5,145 nt of DNA from Lachnospiraceae bacterium (lineage in GTDB: Bacteria > Bacillota_A > Clostridia > Lachnospirales > Lachnospiraceae). The notes under the pieces are model-generated. The model was not told the DNA's origin, searched no databases, and was given only the letters and a program-made list of their open reading frames with translations. How positions within the stretch are numbered: the stretch's first letter is position 1; every line of letters starts with the position of its first letter. The translations under genes and the position numbers were made by a program. The stretch covers positions 1 through 5,145 of the forward strand of contig JAEEJD010000080.1 of NCBI GenBank assembly GCA_016281675.1, read 5' to 3'. This document shows positions 1 through 5,145 of this stretch, one piece after another.

Positions 1-6
1 ATAATG

Positions 7-12
7 TATAAT
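7..12 (+). promoter_or_regulatory. Probable -10 box of the chemoreceptor gene
   Basis: A perfect TATAAT hexamer lies 38 bp before the chemoreceptor ATG. Transcription would begin around base 19 and leave a leader of roughly 30 nt containing the ribosome site. Any -35 element falls left of the window, so only half of the promoter can be judged. An AT-rich stretch can contain this hexamer by chance. Confidence 0.5.
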
Positions 13-34
13 TTTCTCACTATTTATTAGTAAC

Positions 35-43
35 AGGAGAGGG
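35..43 (+). promoter_or_regulatory. Ribosome binding site of the chemoreceptor
   Basis: The purine run AGGAGAGGG sits just upstream of the ATG at 51. Its GAGGG part ends 7 nt before the start codon, a normal spacing. This supports the ATG at 51 as the start. Confidence 0.75.
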
Positions 44-50
44 CTTAATT

Positions 51-1763
51 ATGGGATCAAAATCCAAAAAACAATCGGATAACGACAAAGTTTCATTTGT
101 CAAATCCATCGCAGCAAAGATCATGCTCCTTGTGCTCATATGCGTTACCGTGACCGTCACGGTTTGCACGGTGATATTCATCAATAAAGCCAAGGACGAG
201 ATCATAAGCGTTACGCTCGACTATATCGAGTACGTTTCCAAGGCGGAAAGAGATCTGTTAAACCGCAAGACTCCTTCGGCCGTCAATGCGGATTTCTATA
301 AAGCCGCACTCGGTGATGTAGGAATATCAACGATAGAAGGATCATACGCATATCTCGTATCCAACGACGGAACGATGCTGTATCATCCGACTGCGGAGAA
401 GATCGGCTCACCGGTCGAAAACGAGGTTGTTAAGGGACTTGTTGCAGAGTTTGCGGCAGGTAAAACGCCTGAGGACGGAGTTGCGAGATATCTTTATAAG
501 GGATCATACAAATACGCAGGTTATGCGATAACGAACAAAGGTCAGATCCTTGTTATCTCTGCGGATGAGGATGTCGCTCTTGCACCGATGAACAGGATCA
601 GGAACATCGGTATCATCGTTGCTGCAGTTATGGTCCTGTTATCACTCGGAGCAGCATATGCGATGAGTATCTTAATCGTCAGGCCCATCAAACAGATCAC
701 CGTTATCATGGACAGGACGAGCAAATTCGACTTCAGACATAATCCCAACTCTGCAAAGCTTTGTGCACGTCACGACGAGAACGGTGTTATGGCAAGAGCC
801 GTTCAGGGAATGCGTACAAATCTCAGAAGAATGGTTGCCAGCATAGACGAAGCTTCAACACGTATCAACGGAAACGTCGATCAGCTTGAGGATGTTACGA
901 ATGTTGTTAATTCAATGTGTACCGACAACTCCGCAACGACGGAAGAACTTGCGGCAGGAATGCAGCAGACATCGGCTACGGCTGAGAGCATTTATGCGAA
1001 CATCGGTTACATGAAGACAGGTGCCGAAGACATACAGGCTCTTTCGGAAGCGGGCGATACACTTTCAAAAGAAGTTATGGACAGAGCCGCAGAGCTTCGT
1101 GAGAAGACCGTACATGCGGCAAACACTACAAGAGAAAAGTACGAGTCGGTTAAGCTTCGTTCCGACAAGGCCATCGAAGATTCCAAGGCTGTTGATAAGA
1201 TCAATGCACTTACCGATTCGATCATGGCGATCTCTTCACAGACATCGCTTCTCGCACTTAACGCTTCGATCGAAGCAGCAAGAGCCGGCGAGGCCGGACG
1301 CGGATTTGCCGTTGTCGCTACCGAGATCGGTAATCTTGCTAACCAGACATCAACAACCGTTGCAGATATCAACAACATAGTCGATGAAGTCAATGCGGCC
1401 GTGAGCAACATGTCGGGATGTCTTACCGAAACAGGAGCATTCCTTGAAGAGACGGTACTTGCGGACTATGCTGAATTCGCGCAGGTCAGCGAGCAGTATA
1501 ACGATGATGCCGTTAAGTTCAAAGAGAGCATGAACGACGTTCACGAATCGATCATTAACCTTACCGATTCGATCGCCAAGATCAGTGATGCGATCTCCGG
1601 TATCACATCAACCGTCGGTGAATCTACCGTCGGCGTTACGGATATCGCAGAGAAGACGACCGACATGGTATCACGCACAAGCGAGACGAGCGGTCTTGTA
1701 GAAGAAAGCAAGAACTGCGTAGTACAGCTGCAGGATATCGTAGGCGAGTTCCAGCTGGATTAA
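51..1763 (+). CDS. Methyl-accepting chemotaxis protein, Cache-type sensor, HAMP, MCP signalling domain
   Basis: A membrane chemoreceptor that should bind a ligand outside the cell and control CheA kinase through CheW. The 570-residue protein has a basic N-terminus, TM1 at about 24-44, an extracellular domain of about 140 residues (45-184) and TM2 at about 186-209. A HAMP linker follows at about 208-262, with P212 and the DENG Glu at 243, and then a long coiled-coil hairpin. The extracellular region contains [15 protein letters not shown], typical of Cache/PAS-like sensors, and its size fits a single Cache module. The hallmark tip runs from I394 to about I426 with core [21 protein letters not shown] likely methylation helix is at 294-308 ([14 protein letters not shown]). 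No CheR-binding C-terminal pentapeptide is seen; the protein ends GEFQLD. The gene stands alone between its own promoter and terminator, so no neighbour hints at the ligand. The family call is secure; the ligand is unknown. Confidence 0.97.
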   Translation: MGSKSKKQSDNDKVSFVKSIAAKIMLLVLICVTVTVTVCTVIFINKAKDEIISVTLDYIEYVSKAERDLLNRKTPSAVNADFYKAALGDVGISTIEGSYAYLVSNDGTMLYHPTAEKIGSPVENEVVKGLVAEFAAGKTPEDGVARYLYKGSYKYAGYAITNKGQILVISADEDVALAPMNRIRNIGIIVAAVMVLLSLGAAYAMSILIVRPIKQITVIMDRTSKFDFRHNPNSAKLCARHDENGVMARAVQGMRTNLRRMVASIDEASTRINGNVDQLEDVTNVVNSMCTDNSATTEELAAGMQQTSATAESIYANIGYMKTGAEDIQALSEAGDTLSKEVMDRAAELREKTVHAANTTREKYESVKLRSDKAIEDSKAVDKINALTDSIMAISSQTSLLALNASIEAARAGEAGRGFAVVATEIGNLANQTSTTVADINNIVDEVNAAVSNMSGCLTETGAFLEETVLADYAEFAQVSEQYNDDAVKFKESMNDVHESIINLTDSIAKISDAISGITSTVGESTVGVTDIAEKTTDMVSRTSETSGLVEESKNCVVQLQDIVGEFQLD

Positions 1764-1778
1764 TCAGACATATAACCT

Positions 1779-1816
1779 AAAAGCGAGGTTCGACGTACGT
1801 CGAACCTCGCTTTTTT
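1779..1816 (+). terminator. Intrinsic terminator after the chemoreceptor
   Basis: Bases 1779-1796 and 1797-1814 are exact reverse complements, a 36-bp perfect palindrome. It has AAAA on the left, a GC-rich arm GCGAGGTTCGACGT, and TTTTTT at 1811-1816. It folds as a stem of about 16 bp with a 4-nt loop. Because both flanks are A/T tracts, it could stop transcription from either direction. It begins 15 bp after the stop codon. Confidence 0.93.
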
Positions 1817-1823
1817 ATCTATA

Positions 1824-1854
1824 TGTTGTGTTTTGATCATGTTAGTCCACAACA
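1824..1854. repeat. Short inverted repeat in the intergenic region
   Basis: TGTTGTG (1824-1830) is exactly mirrored by CACAACA (1848-1854), with a 17-nt spacer. It lies about 60-90 bp upstream of the predicted -35 box of the CarD-like gene, where an activator or repressor could bind. Seven-base arms can occur by chance, and no protein is assigned. Confidence 0.3.
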
Positions 1855-1910
1855 ACTTGTAAGTAGTCGGAAAATCATTCACGAAGCACAGTATTTTCAG
1901 AAATTTCCAC

Positions 1911-1939
1911 TTACATTTTTTGAAATTGTGATGTAAAAT
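1911..1939 (+). promoter_or_regulatory. Predicted sigma-70/SigA promoter of the CarD-like gene
   Basis: TTACAT (1911-1916) and TAAAAT (1934-1939) are separated by exactly 17 bp, close to the TTGACA/TATAAT consensus. The start would fall near 1946, giving a leader of about 47 nt that is rich in T. An overlapping weaker alternative is TTGAAA at 1920-1925 with TATTGA at 1943-1948, also 17 bp apart. Short mirrored motifs overlap the boxes: TTACAT with ATGTAA at 1931-1936, and AATTTC at 1902-1907 with GAAATT at 1922-1927. Confidence 0.6.
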
Positions 1940-1981
1940 GTGTATTGAACGCGTTTTGTTTTTGCTTTTTCAAAATAATGT

Positions 1982-1987
1982 AGGAGG
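1982..1987 (+). promoter_or_regulatory. Ribosome binding site of the CarD-like gene
   Basis: A perfect AGGAGG ends 5 nt before the ATG at 1993. It fixes this start and predicts efficient translation. Confidence 0.9.
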
Positions 1988-1992
1988 TTAAT

Positions 1993-2496
1993 ATGTTCAG
2001 TGTAGGTGATACGGTTGTTTGCAGTAACGGTGTGTGTACGGTCGAGAAGATCGGTCCCCTTGCCGGAATGGGCAAAACAGTTGCCAACAGAGCATATTAC
2101 ACCCTTCGTCCGTGCTTCGATAATGCGGCAACGATATATGTTCCCGTAGACGGAGACGATAATGCGCTCCGTTTCGCGCTTGACAAGAAAGAAGTCAAGA
2201 AGCTCATGAAAGAGATAGACGATCTCGATCAGATCAACATTTCTGACGAGAAGAAGCGTGAGCTTGAATACAAGAATGCGGTAAACTCCAAGGATCCGAG
2301 AAAACTGATACGGATCATAAAAACGATGTACTTCAGACGCAAGGCCAGGATAGAGAGCGGTAAGAAGTCGACGGCGATAGACGAGAGGTACTTCAGGATA
2401 GCGGAGAACAGACTGTACGAAGAAATAGCCCTGGCGATGGGAATCGACCGGGACGAAGTCAAAGACACATTAAGAAAATACATAGAGAAGAAATAG
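1993..2496 (+). CDS. CarD-family transcriptional regulator (CarD/CdnL/TRCF RNAP-interaction domain)
   Basis: A predicted cytoplasmic transcription factor that would bind the RNA polymerase beta subunit and affect promoter opening. The 167 residues match the family's usual length (about 160-170). Residues 1 to about 65 form the beta-rich RNAP-interaction domain: opening MFSVGDTVVCSNGVCTVEKI, then YYTLRP and the characteristic IYVPVD near 48-53. The rest is helical and charged, corresponding to the DNA-contacting C-terminal domain, with SKDPRKLIRIIKTMYFRRKA and ENRLYEEIALAMGIDRDEV. The protein contains no tryptophan, although mycobacterial and Thermus CarD use a conserved Trp to wedge open the upstream edge of the bubble. 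Whether this member opens promoters the same way is therefore uncertain. It has its own promoter, strong ribosome site and terminator, so it appears to be transcribed alone. The start is fixed by AGGAGG. I leave the symbol blank because function may differ from actinobacterial carD. Confidence 0.92.
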   Translation: MFSVGDTVVCSNGVCTVEKIGPLAGMGKTVANRAYYTLRPCFDNAATIYVPVDGDDNALRFALDKKEVKKLMKEIDDLDQINISDEKKRELEYKNAVNSKDPRKLIRIIKTMYFRRKARIESGKKSTAIDERYFRIAENRLYEEIALAMGIDRDEVKDTLRKYIEKK

Positions 2497-2500
2497 ACGT

Positions 2501-2528
2501 CAAAACACAGGGTCTCCCCTGTGTTTTG
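2501..2528 (+). terminator. Intrinsic terminator after the CarD-like gene
   Basis: CAAAACACAGGG (2501-2512) pairs perfectly with CCCTGTGTTTTG (2517-2528) around a 4-nt TCTC loop, starting 4 bp after the stop codon. The right arm contains TTTT, and the following TATTTAATTT is T-rich though not a pure tract. The A/T-flanked symmetry could also work on the opposite strand. Confidence 0.88.
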
Positions 2529-2536
2529 TATTTAAT

Positions 2537-2565
2537 TTCAAATAAGACACAAAATATGGTATAAT
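2537..2565 (+). promoter_or_regulatory. Promoter of the hydrolase-kinase unit, very close to the start codon
   Basis: A perfect TATAAT (2560-2565) is preceded by TGG, an extended -10 motif (TGn). TTCAAA (2537-2542) lies exactly 17 bp upstream as a 4/6 match to the -35 consensus. Initiation about 7 nt past the -10 box would fall at 2571-2573, only 2-4 nt before the ATG at 2575. The message would then be almost leaderless. The promoter begins 8 bp after the preceding terminator stem, which suits a fresh transcription unit. Confidence 0.72.
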
Positions 2566-2574
2566 CATATAGTT

Positions 2575-3699
2575 ATGAGGAAGACCGTATTTACTTATCT
2601 GTTTTTCATACTTGCGATGACAGCGTTCATCACTCTTCGTGTTCACGCGGGGAAGGCACAGGAAAGAACGGTGGCGAAGACCGAGGAGACGAACCCGGAG
2701 CCGACCGCCGCGCCTGTTGTATCCGATGAGAAGGACGATTCCGGTAAAGCCTCTGAAGAGACGGAAGAAGAGGATGTGATCGTTCCGATCACGGAAGAGG
2801 AAGAGCACCTGTATCACGGGCCGGTAGAGCCCGGAAGTGATTTTCGCGGGTTGATCCCGCGGATAGTCTGCTGGGGAGATTCGCTGACCGTTTCGATTGA
2901 CGGCAAGAGTGCGTTTCCGGACATACTGCGTGATCTGTCGGGATGCGAAGTCGTCAATTACGGAGTCGAATCCGAGAATGCGGCAATGATAGCCATGCGT
3001 GAAGGCGGAGTGCGCGTAAACGTCAAGGCTACGGTCATTCCATCCGATACAAACCTTATCCCGATATTTTTAAGAACCGAGAATAACGGGCACGTATTCT
3101 TTCTTGATTATGGCGACGGCGGAGTCAATCCGTGCTCGATCAACGGTATAGAAGGTGAGCTGCAGCAGCTCAACGGTTCATATTATTTCCAGAGGAAAAC
3201 AAAGGGCGAGAGGATCGCGGTCGAAGAGGGAACACAGTTCAAGACGTTCGGCATGAACGATTCGAAGCCCGATGACATACTTGTTATATTTGCCGGAACG
3301 AACGATCTTCCGGATTCCAAGAGCGTCAGGAATCTGATCGCGACGGAGCGCGCGATGCTCGAAGCGGCGAAGTGTGAGAAATACATAATCGTCGGACTGA
3401 CATACGCGGGAGGGATCCCGGAGATAGATGCGGTCAATGAAGCGCTTGCGAATGAATTCGGAGAACACTTTGTCGATATAAGAAAATATATGCTCAACTA
3501 CGGACTTGCCGATGCGGGGGTCGAACCGTCCGAGCAGGACAAGGCCGATATAAGAAAGGGAGAGATACCTTCGTCGCTGAGACGTGACTATGTGCACGGA
3601 AACAAACTGTATCACAGACTTCTCGGAGAGCAGGTCTACAGAAGGATGCAGTATCTCGGATACGTTCCGAGCAGCAATGAGGGTGAGGAAGAAGAATGA
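2575..3699 (+). CDS. Exported SGNH/GDSL-family hydrolase with inserted domain
   Basis: Predicted serine hydrolase (esterase or deacetylase type) acting outside the membrane; substrate unknown. The 374 residues start with a signal peptide or anchor: MRK, a hydrophobic core at about 4-22, and a possible cleavage site after VHA (about 25). A Glu/Thr/Pro-rich acidic linker follows at about 28-80. The catalytic blocks are all present: GDSLT with S103, the NYGVESENA glycine G130, GTND with N243, and DYVH with D338 and H341. About 90 residues between blocks II and III (about 146-235) look beta-rich and include GVNPCSINGIEGEL and YYFQRKTKGE. I recall similar inserts in other clostridial SGNH proteins. 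The C-terminus is acidic (EGEEEE). There is no Shine-Dalgarno sequence before the ATG. It is still preferred because no in-frame ATG, GTG or TTG lies between the upstream stop at 2533 and this ATG, and the next Met (residue 15) would destroy the signal sequence. The stop overlaps the next gene by 4 bp. Confidence 0.9.
   Translation: MRKTVFTYLFFILAMTAFITLRVHAGKAQERTVAKTEETNPEPTAAPVVSDEKDDSGKASEETEEEDVIVPITEEEEHLYHGPVEPGSDFRGLIPRIVCWGDSLTVSIDGKSAFPDILRDLSGCEVVNYGVESENAAMIAMREGGVRVNVKATVIPSDTNLIPIFLRTENNGHVFFLDYGDGGVNPCSINGIEGELQQLNGSYYFQRKTKGERIAVEEGTQFKTFGMNDSKPDDILVIFAGTNDLPDSKSVRNLIATERAMLEAAKCEKYIIVGLTYAGGIPEIDAVNEALANEFGEHFVDIRKYMLNYGLADAGVEPSEQDKADIRKGEIPSSLRRDYVHGNKLYHRLLGEQVYRRMQYLGYVPSSNEGEEEE
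3685..3691 (+). promoter_or_regulatory. Ribosome binding site of the sugar kinase inside the hydrolase 3' end
   Basis: GAGGAAG lies within the last codons of the hydrolase and ends 4 nt before the kinase ATG at 3696. Together with the ATGA stop/start overlap, it indicates translational coupling. The same bases encode part of the acidic hydrolase tail. Confidence 0.75.
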
Positions 3700-4607
3700 T
3701 CTATACACTGACCTACAATCCGTCCATCGATTATCTCGTGACCGTTGACGGCCTGGAGACGGGCAAGATCAACAGGATGAGAAAGGACTCGTACATGTAC
3801 GGGGGGAAGGGCGTTAACGTATCACAGGTTCTCAAGGAACTCGGGATAGAGAATACCGCTCTCGGATTTGTTGCGGGATTTACCGGAAGGGAGATCGAAG
3901 AGGGACTCCAGAAGATGGGGATTCACACGAACTTCGTTCATCTTCCCGAAGGGTATTCGAGGATCAATATCAAGTTTCACGGAATAGAAGAGACCGAGGT
4001 GAACGCCCCCGGACCGTTCGTTGATGCGGTCAGCATGCGTGCGCTTCGTGACAGGATTGCGCAGATAGATAAGGACGACATACTGATACTTGCGGGTGCT
4101 GCGACAGCCAATATGGAAAACGACACGTTCGCGACATTCATTTCGGAGTTGCCGTACAGAGATACGAAGGTCATTCTCGACACGACCGGCGAGGCGCTCG
4201 TAAACGCGCTGTGTTATCATCCGTTTCTGATCAAACCCAATATCGAGGAACTGTCCGAACTGTTTCATGAGAACTTCGCACCGAATGACATTCGTGCGAT
4301 AAGCGATGCGGCAAAACGCCTTCAGGACAAGGGAGCGAGAAACGTTCTGACATCGATGGGAGAAGAAGGTGCCGTTCTGATCACCGAAGACGGACATGTA
4401 TATTCAAGACCTGCGCCTGCGGGAATAGTGGTAAATACGGTCGGATCCGGAGATTCGATGGTTGCCGGATTCCTTGCGGGTTATCTTGAAAACGGGAACA
4501 TGGAAGATGCGTTGTGTCTCGGTGTTTGTGCCGGATCAGCAAGCGCATTTAACGAAGGGTTCGCACGGGGCGATGAGATAATGCAGTTATATAGACTGTG
4601 CAGGTAG
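3696..4607 (+). CDS. PfkB-family hexose-phosphate kinase, probably 1-phosphofructokinase
   Basis: Predicted cytoplasmic kinase that would phosphorylate fructose 1-phosphate to fructose 1,6-bisphosphate with ATP. Its 303 residues are normal for FruK/LacC enzymes. The N-terminus MIYTLTYNPSIDYLVTVD, the GGKGVNVS substrate loop (36-43), ALGFVAGFTG, the SRINIKF segment and the FLIKPNIEEL segment all resemble FruK. The C-terminal PfkB signature is VGSGDSMVAGF, with catalytic base D253 and anion-hole glycines G250 and G252. Position 251 is Ser where FruK usually has Ala. LacC-type tagatose-6-phosphate kinases can have GSGDS here, so substrate is not settled by sequence alone. The start is supported by GAGGAAG upstream and by the 4-bp overlap with the hydrolase. 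No fructose PTS or DeoR-type regulator gene is in the window, unlike many fru operons. A further 17 sense codons in the same frame follow the stop directly. Family is certain; fructose 1-phosphate specificity is likely. Confidence 0.88.
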   Translation: MIYTLTYNPSIDYLVTVDGLETGKINRMRKDSYMYGGKGVNVSQVLKELGIENTALGFVAGFTGREIEEGLQKMGIHTNFVHLPEGYSRINIKFHGIEETEVNAPGPFVDAVSMRALRDRIAQIDKDDILILAGAATANMENDTFATFISELPYRDTKVILDTTGEALVNALCYHPFLIKPNIEELSELFHENFAPNDIRAISDAAKRLQDKGARNVLTSMGEEGAVLITEDGHVYSRPAPAGIVVNTVGSGDSMVAGFLAGYLENGNMEDALCLGVCAGSASAFNEGFARGDEIMQLYRLCR

Positions 4608-4609
4608 AT

Positions 4610-4652
4610 GGCAAGACCGAAGGTCGTGCCGGGCAGAGCGCCGCTTGAGCGG
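4610..4652. other. GC-rich double hairpin between convergent genes
   Basis: GGCAAGACC (4610-4618) pairs with GGTCGTGCC (4622-4630) around GAA, with one A-G mismatch. CCGC (4641-4644) and GCGG (4649-4652) pair around TTGA. The gap 4608-4661 is about 65% GC, above its surroundings. Neither hairpin is followed by a T tract on either strand, so this is not a standard intrinsic terminator. It may still slow polymerase or protect 3' ends of the converging messages. Confidence 0.4.
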
Positions 4653-4662
4653 GTACGGTAAG

Positions 4663-5145
4663 CTAATAGATTCTCTCCGGATCCGGGAAGTATCTTACCC
4701 AGGCTTTTCCGAGGATCTTGTCTTTGTACACATACTTCAGATTCCAGAATCTCGAATCCATGGAATTATTCCTGTTATCACCCATCATAAAATATGCGCC
4801 TTCAGGCACTTTGTACGGTCCGAAGTCACCCAGCGGAACCGTGTGAAGATATGCGGATTCATCCAAAGGTTCGGCCGAATCATTGATGTAGACTTGGCCG
4901 TCTTTGATGTTAACGGTCTCACCGGGAAGTCCTATGACACGCTTGATGAAGTATTCTTTTTCATTGTCGGGATAAAGGAAGATCACAACATCCCCACGCT
5001 GCGGATCGTCATTGATATATGCGAGACGATTGCCGATAAGCCTGTCACCGGTCATTATGGTGGGCTCCATCGAAGCCGAAGGTATCTTCGCGTTGACGAT
5101 TATGAACTTGTCGAGAAGGAAAGCGAGTACCGCCGAGACTACGAT
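4663..5145 (-). CDS. lepB: Type I signal peptidase, N-terminus beyond the window
   Basis: Membrane-bound serine protease that removes signal peptides from exported proteins on the outer face of the membrane. It is read leftward and is open through base 5145, so the start lies outside the window. The Met at 5070 is not the start. The same frame upstream encodes hydrophobic VVSAVLAFLL, then FIIVNAKIPSAS directly before MEPT. Catalytic Ser is therefore the codon at 5071-5073 (SASMEPT box). The catalytic Lys is in FIKRVIGLPGE (codon 4942-4944). RGDVVIF and MGDNRNNSMDSRFW complete the signature boxes. About 160 residues are visible, and a short cytoplasmic tail plus the first part of the membrane helix are missing. 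The enzyme ends ERIY, normal for short Gram-positive SipS-like forms. It converges on the kinase gene with a 55-bp gap, so the two do not share a promoter. The hydrolase in this window is a plausible substrate, as is any Sec-exported protein. Confidence 0.95.
   Translation of the reverse strand: MVVSAVLAFLLDKFIIVNAKIPSASMEPTIMTGDRLIGNRLAYINDDPQRGDVVIFLYPDNEKEYFIKRVIGLPGETVNIKDGQVYINDSAEPLDESAYLHTVPLGDFGPYKVPEGAYFMMGDNRNNSMDSRFWNLKYVYKDKILGKAWVRYFPDPERIY

Noticed and set aside
147..163. Palindrome ACCGTGAC-C-GTCACGGT inside the chemoreceptor gene
   Set aside because: It falls in codons for the repeated Val-Thr run of the first membrane helix. The limited Val/Thr codon set explains the symmetry, and nothing around it suggests a regulatory site.
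1021..1380. Plus-strand open frame of 119 codons in a second frame of the chemoreceptor
   Set aside because: It overlaps the most conserved MCP region, gives an Arg/Ser/Pro-rich product typical of a frame-shifted reading, and has no ribosome site.
1007..1411. Open frame of 134 codons on the minus strand inside the chemoreceptor
   Set aside because: It lies wholly antisense to the conserved MCP signalling hairpin. It has no recognisable domain and its composition mirrors the codon bias of the real gene.
1817..1992. Possible small RNA, riboswitch or short gene in the gap before the CarD-like gene
   Set aside because: The only structures are short inverted repeats and a promoter. There is no compact conserved fold, no ribosome site apart from that of the CarD-like gene, and no tRNA- or riboswitch-like core that I can recognise.
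3178..3708. Minus-strand open frame of 176 codons across the hydrolase
   Set aside because: It is a shadow of the SGNH gene, whose catalytic motifs are on the plus strand. The translation shows no family features.
3822..4397. Minus-strand open frame of 191 codons across the kinase
   Set aside because: It is a shadow of the PfkB gene. Its length comes from the scarcity of antisense stops in this codon usage, and no motif is visible.
1..5145. Mobile element, CRISPR array, phage or defence island
   Set aside because: There are no direct-repeat arrays, transposase, integrase or terminal repeats. All genes belong to common chromosomal families, and codon use is similar throughout.

Overview
The window reads like a piece of chromosome from a motile, low-to-mid-GC, anaerobic Firmicute, most likely Clostridia (Lachnospiraceae/Oscillospiraceae-like). 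The reasons are strong AGGAGG-type ribosome sites on two genes, intrinsic terminators, a clostridial-style CarD protein, a chemoreceptor with the clostridial signalling tip, and an SGNH hydrolase type familiar from gut and rumen Firmicutes. This placement is inferred from protein flavour; no taxonomic marker gene is present.

Layout. (1) 1-1816: a complete single-gene unit, with a -10 box at the left edge, a methyl-accepting chemotaxis protein (570 aa) and a perfect 36-bp palindromic terminator. (2) 1817-2528: an intergenic stretch with a good sigma-70-type promoter inside short inverted repeats, then a CarD-family RNA polymerase-binding regulator (167 aa) and its own terminator. (3) 2537-4607: a two-gene unit. 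Its promoter lies so close to the first ATG that the message is probably leaderless. The unit encodes an exported or membrane-anchored SGNH/GDSL hydrolase and, through a 4-bp ATGA overlap, a PfkB-family 1-phosphofructokinase-like sugar kinase. (4) 4608-4662: a short GC-rich convergent gap with two small hairpins. (5) 4663-5145, minus strand: the C-terminal part of a type I signal peptidase that runs off the right edge.

The genes are separate transcription units with ordinary housekeeping or environmental roles: sensing, transcription control, cell-surface ester hydrolysis, sugar phosphate metabolism and protein export. Only the hydrolase and kinase are clearly tied together, by translational coupling. 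I see no mobile element, CRISPR array, RNA gene or defence system, and no strong evidence for an undescribed system. The points most worth a second look are the apparent leaderless start of the hydrolase, its large insertion between catalytic blocks, its coupling to a sugar kinase, and the complete absence of tryptophan from the CarD-like protein.
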